Assembly (NCBI GenBank): GCA_937872515.1
Contig: CALMSX010000092.1
Coordinates: forward strand, 48,605-112,604
Source: an uncultured Bacteroidota bacterium
GTDB taxonomy: Bacteria; Bacteroidota; Bacteroidia; Chitinophagales; Saprospiraceae
DNA length: 64,000 bases
Direction of reading: 5' to 3'
Shown: piece after piece, positions 29,115 through 36,428 of the stretch
Layout of the letters: every line of letters starts with the position of its first letter
How positions within the stretch are numbered: position 1 is the first letter of the stretch
The notes under the pieces: model-generated
Told to the model about the DNA's origin: nothing
What the model saw: the letters and a program-made list of their open reading frames with translations, nothing else
The model's database searches: none
Made by a program: the position numbers and the translations under genes

Positions 29115-29132
29115 TATATAGATATCTATATA
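29115..29132. promoter_or_regulatory. Inverted-repeat operator upstream of the porin/symporter operon
   Basis: An 18-bp perfect palindrome whose core is ATATAGA-TA-TCTATAT (29116-29131). The same arms with centre AA occur before acs at 36383-36398. A further half-site TCTATAT lies at 29141-29147 immediately before the -7 element, in the same position as the right arm of the acs site. Candidate binding site for the neighbouring ArsR-type regulator. Confidence 0.55.
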
Positions 29133-29150
29133 TGTTTGCATCTATATATT

Positions 29151-29158
29151 TATATTTG
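29151..29158 (+). promoter_or_regulatory. -7 promoter element of the porin/symporter operon
   Basis: TATATTTG, an exact TAnnTTTG match, 26 bases before the porin ATG. No TTG at the usual -33 distance is present; that position is filled by the palindromic operator, which suggests activator dependence. Confidence 0.5.
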
Positions 29159-29184
29159 TAAAACAAAACCAGATTTAGCCTATC

Positions 29185-30477
29185 ATGAAAACCAGCAATT
29201 ACCCCAGGATCCGCCTCCTGCTCAGCCTTGTCCTCCTGGAATGGCTTAGTGCAGTGGGTGCCCAGACAGAAGTGGCTCCGGAAGACCACAGCTACAAACC
29301 CCTCACCCTCAAACTCAATGACAATGGAAGTAAGTACGTTAGGTTTATCATTTGGCACCAGCAATGGGCGGTGACCAATAACCTCGCCATCGATGATGCC
29401 AAACTCCAGGTCTCTACCATGGCTCGTCGCTCCCGCTTTTTGGCTTATGCCCAGGTATCATCGCGTTTTTTATTGCTCATGCATTTTGGTCTCAACAACT
29501 TAAGTCCCTCTAACCTTGATGGACTCGGCAACGGAGGAAACGGTCCCCAGTTTTTTTTGCACGATGCATGGACCGAATTTAAAGTACTGCCTAAATCCTT
29601 ATACATAGGTACCGGACTTCACTATTGGAAGGGTTTGACACGTTTGGCAAGTCAAAGTACCCTCAATTTTATGACCATGGACAACCCCCGTCCCTTTGCT
29701 CCCTGGCATTCTTTGGGTGTAACCGATCAATTTGCCCGTCACTTAGGTGTCTATATAAAAGGTGAGTTAGGCAAACTTGACTACCGACTCGCAGTCAACA
29801 ACCCGTTGAATCCCGCCAATGCATTGGGAGCCGGCAAAGACTTTGGTACGAGGTCGAGTGGATTGACTTACAACGGTTCTGCCAAAGCCGATGAAGGAGG
29901 AAAGCCGGTAGGCAATACCATCATAGAAGGTTATTTTCGGTACAATGTCCTCGATGCTGAATCTACCGTCTTGCCTTTCAATGTGGGCAGCTACCTGGGT
30001 AGTAAAAAAGTATTGGCGCTGGGTGCAGGCTTCTTTTTACACCCAGATGGCATGTACAGAGAATCAGACAAGACCCATGAAAATGTTTCACATTTTGCGG
30101 TGGATGCCTTTTACGATGCCCCCCTCAGTGAAGGCGATTGTCTGAATGCCTATGCTGCCTTTACCCGGTTCAACTACGGAAAGAACTACCTGAGCCGTTG
30201 GGCCGGTACCGGAAACAACGTGTATGCCCATGTAGGGTATAAGTTTAAAAATACAAAATTTATGCCTTATGTAGCTTATCAGTATGGCGACTACGAGGGC
30301 TATGAAGATCCGGTAAAAGGATTGGACATTGGGTTAAATTATTTTATGAATGCCCATCATGCCAAAATAACCCTGGAGTACCATCAGGTAACCGGCGATT
30401 TTAGAGATGTACCGGCTGCTACACAGGTGGATGGCATCAACAGACAGATCAGATTACAAACACACATCTTCTTATAG
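29185..30477 (+). CDS. Outer-membrane porin-like protein of the fatty-acid uptake operon
   Basis: 430 residues with a signal peptide ending WLSAVGAQ. The mature chain is full of amphipathic strands (KYVRFIIWHQQWAVT, RFLAYAQVSSRFLLLMHFG, LYIGTGLHYWKGL, GVYIKGELGKLDYRLAVN, NNVYAHVGYKFKN, KFMPYVAYQYGDY) and ends in RQIRLQTHIFL, so a 16-18-strand porin of the phosphate-selective/OprP-like type is likely. It is first in an apparent operon with the DUF4212 and ActP-type genes (34 and 33 base gaps), which suggests it admits small carboxylates across the outer membrane. Substrate is inferred from context only. The antisense frame over the first 180 bases is a shadow. Confidence 0.75.
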   Translation: MKTSNYPRIRLLLSLVLLEWLSAVGAQTEVAPEDHSYKPLTLKLNDNGSKYVRFIIWHQQWAVTNNLAIDDAKLQVSTMARRSRFLAYAQVSSRFLLLMHFGLNNLSPSNLDGLGNGGNGPQFFLHDAWTEFKVLPKSLYIGTGLHYWKGLTRLASQSTLNFMTMDNPRPFAPWHSLGVTDQFARHLGVYIKGELGKLDYRLAVNNPLNPANALGAGKDFGTRSSGLTYNGSAKADEGGKPVGNTIIEGYFRYNVLDAESTVLPFNVGSYLGSKKVLALGAGFFLHPDGMYRESDKTHENVSHFAVDAFYDAPLSEGDCLNAYAAFTRFNYGKNYLSRWAGTGNNVYAHVGYKFKNTKFMPYVAYQYGDYEGYEDPVKGLDIGLNYFMNAHHAKITLEYHQVTGDFRDVPAATQVDGINRQIRLQTHIFL

Positions 30478-30511
30478 ATATCATTAATAACCTTCAAATC
30501 TTGTATTAGTT

Positions 30512-30769
30512 ATGGCAGAAAAAAATTTGCAACAATACTGGAAAAAGAACCTCAACTACCTCTTTATACTTTTGGGAGTTTGGTTTCTTTGTTCCTACGG
30601 AGCCGGAATCTTTTTTAAAGATGCGCTCAACAACTTCAAGATCGGTGGCTTCAAGCTAGGCTTTTGGTTTGCACAGCAGGGATCGATCTATATTTTTATC
30701 ATCATCATATTCGCCTATGTCAGCCTGATGAACAAACTCGATCAGGAATTTGACGTACACGAAGATTAA
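30512..30769 (+). CDS. DUF4212 small subunit of a sodium/carboxylate symporter
   Basis: 85 residues with two membrane helices (YLFILLGVWFLCSYGAGIFF and GSIYIFIIIIFAYVSLMNKL), the typical QQYWKKNLN start and an acidic tail. This matches the small-subunit family (DUF4212, related in position and size to YjcH) that is nearly always encoded just before a VC_2705-type sodium:solute symporter, exactly the arrangement here. Probably assembles with or stabilises the symporter in the inner membrane. Confidence 0.85.
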   Translation: MAEKNLQQYWKKNLNYLFILLGVWFLCSYGAGIFFKDALNNFKIGGFKLGFWFAQQGSIYIFIIIIFAYVSLMNKLDQEFDVHED

Positions 30770-30802
30770 TGACCATTTCATCACCTTAGAAAATCAAATA
30801 AC

Positions 30803-32515
30803 ATGGATGTTAAAATGTGGACCTATATTATTGTAGGTATAACTTTTGCACTTTATATCGGCATTGCCATCTGGACAAGGGCCGGTTCAACCAAAGAATT
30901 TTATGTAGCCGGTGGAGGCGTTTCTTCACTTGCCAATGGCATGGCTACTGCAGCAGACTGGATGTCGGCAGCTTCCTTTATTTCAATGGCGGGTCTGATC
31001 TCCTTTATGGGCTATGATGGTGCCGTTTACCTCATGGGTTGGACAGGCGGCTACGTCTTGCTTGCCTTACTCCTGGCACCCTATCTTCGAAAATTTGGGA
31101 AGTTTACGGTGCCTGACTTTATAGGTGACAGATATTATTCCAACACAGCGCGTACGGTTGCCATTGTCTGCGCCATCATAGTTTCCTTTACTTATGTGGC
31201 CGGACAGATGAGAGGAGTAGGCGTGGTCTTCTCCAGATTTCTGGAGGTAAGCATTGAAATGGGTGTAGTCATCGGCATGATCATCGTTTTATTCTATGCG
31301 GTGTTGGGCGGTATGAAGGGAATCACTTATACGCAAGTGGCGCAGTACTGTGTACTCATCATTGCCTACATGGTTCCTGCTATATTTATTTCCATGGCCC
31401 TTACCGGAAACGTATTTCCGCAATTGGGTTTTGGCTCAACCCTCAATGATGGATCTGGTGTTTACTTATTAGATAAGCTTGACAAACTCAATACTGACCT
31501 TGGTTTTGCAGCTTATACCGATGGTACCAAAAGTGTGATTGATGTATTTGCGATTACTTTTGCCTTGATGGTTGGTACTGCAGGTCTTCCTCACGTAATT
31601 GTCAGGTTTTTTACCGTTCCAAAAGTAAAAGACGCCAGAAAGTCTGCCGGATATGCTTTGATTTTTATTGCCATCCTATACACTACAGCACCGGCCATTG
31701 CCGCCTTTGCAAGGACCAATCTGATTAATACCGTTAGTAATAAACCTTACAACGAAATGCCAGAATGGTTCAGGAAATGGGAACAAACCAAACTTATCAA
31801 ATTTGAAGATAAAAATGGAGACGGTATCATTCAATATGTCAAAGACAAAGAAGCCAATGAATTAACCGTTGATAATGACATTATGGTATTGGCCAATCCT
31901 GAGATAGCCAATTTGCCCAACTGGGTCATTGCTTTGGTAGCGGCAGGCGGATTGGCAGCAGCTTTATCAACTGCGGCCGGTTTGTTGCTGGTGATTTCAA
32001 CATCCATCTCTCACGATTTGATTAAAAAACAATTGAATCCTAATATTTCTGAAAAAGGAGAATTATTGTATGCACGTTTAGCAGCAGCAGGAGCAGTTGT
32101 CGTAGCCGGTTATTTTGGAATCAATCCTCCGGGCTTCGTAGCAGCGGTGGTTGCACTGGCATTCGGACTCGCAGCGGCCTCTTTTTTCCCTGCCATTATA
32201 ATGGGAATCTTCTACAAACGGATGAACAAGGAAGGGGCTGTCAGTGGTATGATAGTAGGTATGCTGTTTATGCTCTATTACATGTTAAAATTTAAATTTG
32301 GCATGTTTGATGGTGGTAAAGAAGCGGTCGAAGGCCTCAAGGATGGCTGGTGGTTCGGCATTTCGCCCGAAGGTTTTGGAACCGTAGCCATGGTAGCCAA
32401 TTTTGTGGTGGCATTGATCGTAAGCAGATTTACCCCAGCACCACCGGAATCGGTTCAGCACATCGTTGAAGACATCAGAATTCCGAGAGGTGCAGGTACA
32501 GCCCACGCTCACTAA
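30803..32515 (+). CDS. actP: ActP-type cation/acetate symporter (SSS family, VC_2705 subgroup)
   Basis: 570 residues with about 13 membrane helices. Sodium:solute symporter signatures are clear: EFYVAGGGVSSLANGMATAADWMSAASFISMAG near residues 32-65, GYVLLALLLAPYLRKFGKFTVPDF, and LPHVIVRFFTVPKVKDARKS in the central region. A soluble loop near 310-370 carries DKNGDGII, an EF-hand-like acidic loop that I recall from this subgroup. It would import acetate and related short carboxylates with Na+. It forms an operon with the porin and DUF4212 genes and ends at a strong terminator. Downstream acs and propionyl-CoA synthetase would activate the imported acids. Confidence 0.88.
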   Translation: MDVKMWTYIIVGITFALYIGIAIWTRAGSTKEFYVAGGGVSSLANGMATAADWMSAASFISMAGLISFMGYDGAVYLMGWTGGYVLLALLLAPYLRKFGKFTVPDFIGDRYYSNTARTVAIVCAIIVSFTYVAGQMRGVGVVFSRFLEVSIEMGVVIGMIIVLFYAVLGGMKGITYTQVAQYCVLIIAYMVPAIFISMALTGNVFPQLGFGSTLNDGSGVYLLDKLDKLNTDLGFAAYTDGTKSVIDVFAITFALMVGTAGLPHVIVRFFTVPKVKDARKSAGYALIFIAILYTTAPAIAAFARTNLINTVSNKPYNEMPEWFRKWEQTKLIKFEDKNGDGIIQYVKDKEANELTVDNDIMVLANPEIANLPNWVIALVAAGGLAAALSTAAGLLLVISTSISHDLIKKQLNPNISEKGELLYARLAAAGAVVVAGYFGINPPGFVAAVVALAFGLAAASFFPAIIMGIFYKRMNKEGAVSGMIVGMLFMLYYMLKFKFGMFDGGKEAVEGLKDGWWFGISPEGFGTVAMVANFVVALIVSRFTPAPPESVQHIVEDIRIPRGAGTAHAH

Positions 32516-32546
32516 TTATGTACAATCCCTTATTTATATAACATTT

Positions 32547-32592
32547 CCAGGTTCTGTGGCCTATTGTTTTTTGGCCATAGAACCTGGTTAAT
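32547..32592 (+). terminator. Strong terminator after the symporter operon
   Basis: 15-bp stem with one G-U pair: CCAGGTTCTGTGGCC (32547-32561) with GGCCATAGAACCTGG (32573-32587), 11-base loop containing TTTTTT. The tail after the stem is only moderately T-rich. Confidence 0.75.
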
Positions 32593-32609
32593 TGATTCAA
32601 TTTTTGACA

Positions 32610-32840
32610 ATGAAAAACACCATTTCCAATATTTTTGTCATCCTGTATTTGGCCATTACCTTGTTTTTGAGATTGGTGGTTGAAGCCCAACTCAAGGGGT
32701 ATTGGGCCATCTCGGTTTTATTTGGCATCTTTGGTTTGCTCTTCTTGTGGGCCCTGATGAAAAACAGAATCATTACCCCTACTATCCTGGGTCTGGATAA
32801 ATATTTTCAGCGTCCGTCACAAAACACAGATCCTGCCTGA
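32610..32840 (+). CDS. Small two-helix membrane protein, unknown
   Basis: The ATG at 32610 follows an A-rich stretch and is preferred over the upstream start at 32592. 76 residues: helix 1 ISNIFVILYLAITLFLRLVV, helix 2 WAISVLFGIFGLLFLWALM, then a short soluble tail (ILGLDKYFQRPSQ). I do not recognise the family. It lies between the symporter operon and the sensor-kinase operon and may be an accessory of either. Confidence 0.55.
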   Translation: MKNTISNIFVILYLAITLFLRLVVEAQLKGYWAISVLFGIFGLLFLWALMKNRIITPTILGLDKYFQRPSQNTDPA

Positions 32841-32977
32841 ATTAGGGTGCGCCGAAAAACCTTGAAGTAGACAAGAGCGTAAGCGCTTTTCATTTTTCAT
32901 CCGGGGTTTCTACTTTTATTGGTTTGCCATTTTTTTTATTACATTTGAAATTGTAGAACAGATTGAGTGAAGAAATA

Positions 32978-33172
32978 ATGCATTCCAAAAGAAAGGAAAA
33001 ACGATGGGTTTTGTTTATAGTGGCTTTATTGGCACTTAATCCCCCCTTTATTTTTTTATTCAACGTGCCGGATTTTATAGCCGGCATCCCTGTTTTTTAT
33101 TTTTACTGTCTCACGATGTGGATTCTATTAATCATCCTGACCAGATTGCTGTCTAAAAAACCGGGACAATGA
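32978..33172 (+). CDS. DUF3311-like small membrane protein
   Basis: 64 residues from the ATG at 32978; the longer reading starts at TTG 32963. A basic N-terminus (HSKRKEKRW) is followed by two helices with NPPFIFLFNVPDFIAGIPVFYFYCLTMWILLIIL, matching the DUF3311 pattern of small proteins encoded before SSS-type transporters. Its stop overlaps the start of the symporter-fused kinase (ATGA), so it is translationally coupled and probably works with that protein's transporter domain. Confidence 0.65.
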   Translation: MHSKRKEKRWVLFIVALLALNPPFIFLFNVPDFIAGIPVFYFYCLTMWILLIILTRLLSKKPGQ

Positions 33173-35928
33173 AAGCGAGCCTGGTCATCTTTGTTTCCCT
33201 CCTCTATCTCACCCTTCTATTTGTTATCGCTATTTATGCCAACAAACGCAATAAGCTAGGCAAGAGCCTTGTCAACAATCCGATAATATATGCATTGTCA
33301 CTTACGGTTTATTGCACAGTTTGGACCTTTTATGGAAGCGTAGGCAGGTCAGCGGCAACAGGCATTGGGTTTCTACCCGTCTATCTTGGTCCTACTTTAC
33401 TCATGCCGATTTGGTACCAGATTACAAGAAAAATGATTCTGATTTCCAAACACCAACGCATCACCTCCATTGCCGATTTTATTTCTTCTAGATATGGTAA
33501 AAGTACATTTTTAGGTGCCATCACAACCCTGATCCTGGTATTTGGTATTATACCTTACATTAGCATTCAGTTGAAGGCCATAGGCTTTAGTTTTGATATT
33601 ATTACCCAGCAAAACGCAGCTGGGGGTTTCTGGGATGCCAGCACCTTTTATCGGGATAAGGTTAACTATTTTACCATTCTTCTGGCCGTTTTTACCATCC
33701 TCTTTGGTACACGAAGCCTCGACCCCAATGAACGACATGAAGGTCTTATTGCGGCCATCGCTTTTGAATCGTTGATCAAACTGATAGCCTTTGTTTCAGT
33801 GGGCATCTTTGTGGTTTATTTTTTATTTGATGGCATGGGCCAGCTATTTGCAGAGGGTGCAAAATACAAACACACCCAAGTTTTGTATACCGTAAGTGAT
33901 AAGGCTACATTTGGCACCTCCTGGTTTTGGGTTATGGTGCTTTCTGCATCTGCTGTCATATTTCTGCCCCGTCAGTTTCACGTAACCATCGTAGAAAACC
34001 AAAACATTACCCATACCCGGCAGGCATCCTGGCTTTTTCCGCTTTATTTGCTTTTGATTTCCTTTTTTGTCATGCCAGTTGCCATAGCTGGGAAGCTGTT
34101 ACTTGATTCCGGAGTAGAGCCCGATACCTATGTATTGAGCTTACCCCTTTGGGCCGATGCACCCTGGCTGGCCTTGTTGGTTTACCTGGGTGGATTCAGT
34201 GCTGCTGCTTCGATGGTGGTGATTTCAGTAATTGCACTTAGTATTATGGTGTCCAACAACCTCCTTATGCCCTTGCTGGCCCGAACCCGCACTGCCCAGG
34301 TGGAAGGCTTTGCTTTACTTTCTGAACGTTTGCTTTCGTTGCGTAGAATAGTAATAGTGGTGATCATGTTCCTTGCCTATGCCTTTTATAAATGGGTGAG
34401 CAAGGACTTTCCTTTGGTTTCAATCGGCTTGATTTCTTTTGCAGCCATTTTGCAGCTGGTCCCCTCAGCCATTGGGGGAATGTATTGGACCTCGGCTTCA
34501 AAGAAGGGTGCTGTTGCCGGCTTGTTGGCAGGTTTTTTCATTTGGTTTATTACCCTTCCTTTGCCTACCCTTGCAGAAAGCGGCATCATTGACGCTGAAT
34601 TTATGAACGGGGGCTATTTTGGATTGTCCTGGCTCAGACCTCACCACTTGTTCGGCATTGAAGGTTTTGATCCCATCTCACATGCCTGCTTTTGGTCGAT
34701 GTTTTTTAACCTTGGACTTTTTACCATTATCTCAATTCTTACCACTTCTCAGGTGGAAGAAAGAACGCAGGCAGATGTCTTTGTCAATATAGAAAAGTAT
34801 ACCGGAAGTCCGGATCTGGAAGTCATTAGGAGAGAAGCTTCGGCAGCCAGGCTCAAAGATCTGTTGTTCCGATATCTGGGCACTTCCAGGGGCAGGCTGG
34901 CCCTGAAAAAGTTTAAAGGTCCAATTAAAAAAGGCAGAGAAGCGGATGATGTTGCCACACCCGAGTTTATCGCCTTTGTTGAACAGACCCTTACCGGGGC
35001 TTTTGGCTCGGCTTCTGCTAAAATCCTTATTGGCTCAGACATCAGGCAGGCCACGCCTACCCTGGATGAATTGAATGAAATGCTCAACCAAACCAAAGAA
35101 ATTTTGGAGTACAGCACAGCGCTGGAAGATAAAACCAGAGAACTGGAGGCAACCACCCGGGAACTCAATGCAGTCAACCAACAATTAAAAGCCCTGGATA
35201 CTTTAAAAGCTGAATTCATTTCAACCGTGACCCACGAATTGAGAACACCTATTACAACCATTAGATCCTTTGCGCAGATCCTTGAAAAAGATACCGCCCT
35301 AAAAGAGGATCAGAAAAAAGCGTATCTCAACATTGTAATCAAAGAATGCGACCGCATCAAAAACCTGGTCAATCAGGTGCTGGATGTGGAGCGACTGGAT
35401 ATACCACAGGCCCTGACCAGCAATTTTGCCAATGCTCATCTGCTGCTCGAAGAAAGTTTTGAAAGGCTAAAACCACAATGGCAGGCTCGGGGCATAGAAC
35501 CTGAGATGAAACTTAATGCCCACGATGCAAGGGTAGTCTTGGCAGATGATAAGGTGCTTCAGATCTTTTTTAACTTGTTGTCAAACGCCATTAAATTTTG
35601 TGATCCTGAAGATCCATCTATTAAGGTTTTATCCTATGACCTGGGAGAGGGTAGAGGCTGGGCCATGGAATTTATCAACAATGGCAAGGTAATACCGCCT
35701 GATTTTAGAAAGGTGATTTTTGATAAATTCACCCAGGTACAGGACGGCCACCGGGCCAAACCGGAAGGAAGCGGACTTGGCCTTTTCATTACTAAAAAAC
35801 TAATTGAATCTGCAGGTGGAAATATAGCCGTTTACTCAGATGAAAGTCAGGGCACGCGCTTTGTTTTGCACTTCCCGGATCCTGGCCATGTGGATACAAA
35901 TGCTTTTATTGGCTTTGAACATATATAA
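33169..35928 (+). CDS. Symporter-fused sensor histidine kinase (CrbS/CbrA-like)
   Basis: 919 residues. Residues ~1-530 form an SSS-family transporter domain of about 13 helices (YCTVWTFYGSVGRSAATGIGF, RITSIADFISSRYGKS, RQFHVTIVENQ). A linker and coiled coil (~610-680, repeated LEATTRELNAVNQQLKALD) leads to a HisKA domain with phospho-acceptor His689 in VTHELRTPITT, and a HATPase domain with N-box NLLSNAIKF and G-box GSGLGLFITKKLI. This is the architecture of CrbS and CbrA kinases; CrbS controls acetate utilisation genes in Vibrio and Pseudomonas. Position between an acetate symporter and acs supports the CrbS-like role. The transporter domain may sense or carry the ligand. The partner regulator at 35979 is most likely its target. 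Confidence 0.88.
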   Translation: MKASLVIFVSLLYLTLLFVIAIYANKRNKLGKSLVNNPIIYALSLTVYCTVWTFYGSVGRSAATGIGFLPVYLGPTLLMPIWYQITRKMILISKHQRITSIADFISSRYGKSTFLGAITTLILVFGIIPYISIQLKAIGFSFDIITQQNAAGGFWDASTFYRDKVNYFTILLAVFTILFGTRSLDPNERHEGLIAAIAFESLIKLIAFVSVGIFVVYFLFDGMGQLFAEGAKYKHTQVLYTVSDKATFGTSWFWVMVLSASAVIFLPRQFHVTIVENQNITHTRQASWLFPLYLLLISFFVMPVAIAGKLLLDSGVEPDTYVLSLPLWADAPWLALLVYLGGFSAAASMVVISVIALSIMVSNNLLMPLLARTRTAQVEGFALLSERLLSLRRIVIVVIMFLAYAFYKWVSKDFPLVSIGLISFAAILQLVPSAIGGMYWTSASKKGAVAGLLAGFFIWFITLPLPTLAESGIIDAEFMNGGYFGLSWLRPHHLFGIEGFDPISHACFWSMFFNLGLFTIISILTTSQVEERTQADVFVNIEKYTGSPDLEVIRREASAARLKDLLFRYLGTSRGRLALKKFKGPIKKGREADDVATPEFIAFVEQTLTGAFGSASAKILIGSDIRQATPTLDELNEMLNQTKEILEYSTALEDKTRELEATTRELNAVNQQLKALDTLKAEFISTVTHELRTPITTIRSFAQILEKDTALKEDQKKAYLNIVIKECDRIKNLVNQVLDVERLDIPQALTSNFANAHLLLEESFERLKPQWQARGIEPEMKLNAHDARVVLADDKVLQIFFNLLSNAIKFCDPEDPSIKVLSYDLGEGRGWAMEFINNGKVIPPDFRKVIFDKFTQVQDGHRAKPEGSGLGLFITKKLIESAGGNIAVYSDESQGTRFVLHFPDPGHVDTNAFIGFEHI

Positions 35929-35978
35929 GAATAAGTATTTAATTTTCACTATATTTATATTTAATTTAAACAGCAGCC

Positions 35979-36362
35979 ATGGACCCACAAAAAACCAAAA
36001 TAATGATTGTCGACGATGAAGAAAACATCGTTTTGGCTCTCGAATACATCTTTACCTCGGCAGGTTATGAGGTAAGGTGTTTTACCAATGGCGCTGATGC
36101 CCTGGAGCAAGTAGGTGAATTTGCGCCTGAAGTGGTTATTTTAGACGTTATGATGCCGGGAATGGACGGTTTTGCAGTAGCCAAGGCCATTCGCCAGCAG
36201 GCCGGACTCGAAAAAACCAATATTGTTTTTTTAACTGCCAGGGGTACAGCTGATGATAAAATGCAGGGCTATGATGCGGGCGCCGAAATCTATGTGGTCA
36301 AACCTTTTGACAACGACGACCTACTCCAACGTGTAGAAGATCTGCTGACGATGAATTTTTAA
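35979..36362 (+). CDS. Single-domain (receiver-only) response regulator
   Basis: 127 residues, only a CheY-like receiver: acidic pocket VDDEEN (Asp12-Asp13), phospho-acceptor Asp56 in VVILDVMMPGMDG, switch Thr86 in FLTARG and conserved Lys108 in YVVKPFDNDD. No DNA-binding or output domain follows, unlike CrbR, which has a LuxR-type HTH. It starts 50 bases after the kinase and ends 66 bases before acs. Signalling must go through another protein, for instance the ArsR-type regulator or the DUF294 protein, or by phosphate relay (inference). Confidence 0.88.
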   Translation: MDPQKTKIMIVDDEENIVLALEYIFTSAGYEVRCFTNGADALEQVGEFAPEVVILDVMMPGMDGFAVAKAIRQQAGLEKTNIVFLTARGTADDKMQGYDAGAEIYVVKPFDNDDLLQRVEDLLTMNF

Positions 36363-36382
36363 AAAAAAATCCTAATTAATAC

Positions 36383-36411
36383 ATATAGAAATCTATATAT
36401 TTATATATTTG
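36383..36411 (+). promoter_or_regulatory. acs operator and -7 element
   Basis: Inverted repeat ATATAGA-AA-TCTATAT (36383-36398) with the same arms as the site before the porin, followed after 5 bases by TATATTTG (36404-36411), an exact -7 consensus match. acs begins 17 bases later. Placement at the usual -33 region suggests direct activation or repression by the factor that also controls the porin operon. Confidence 0.55.
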
Positions 36412-36428
36412 TAGGAAATTGTTAAACC

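Noticed and set aside
35941..35965. Third copy of the ATATAGA operator before the response regulator
   Set aside because: CTATATTTATATTTA there matches only the AT-rich promoter part; the inverted arms are missing.
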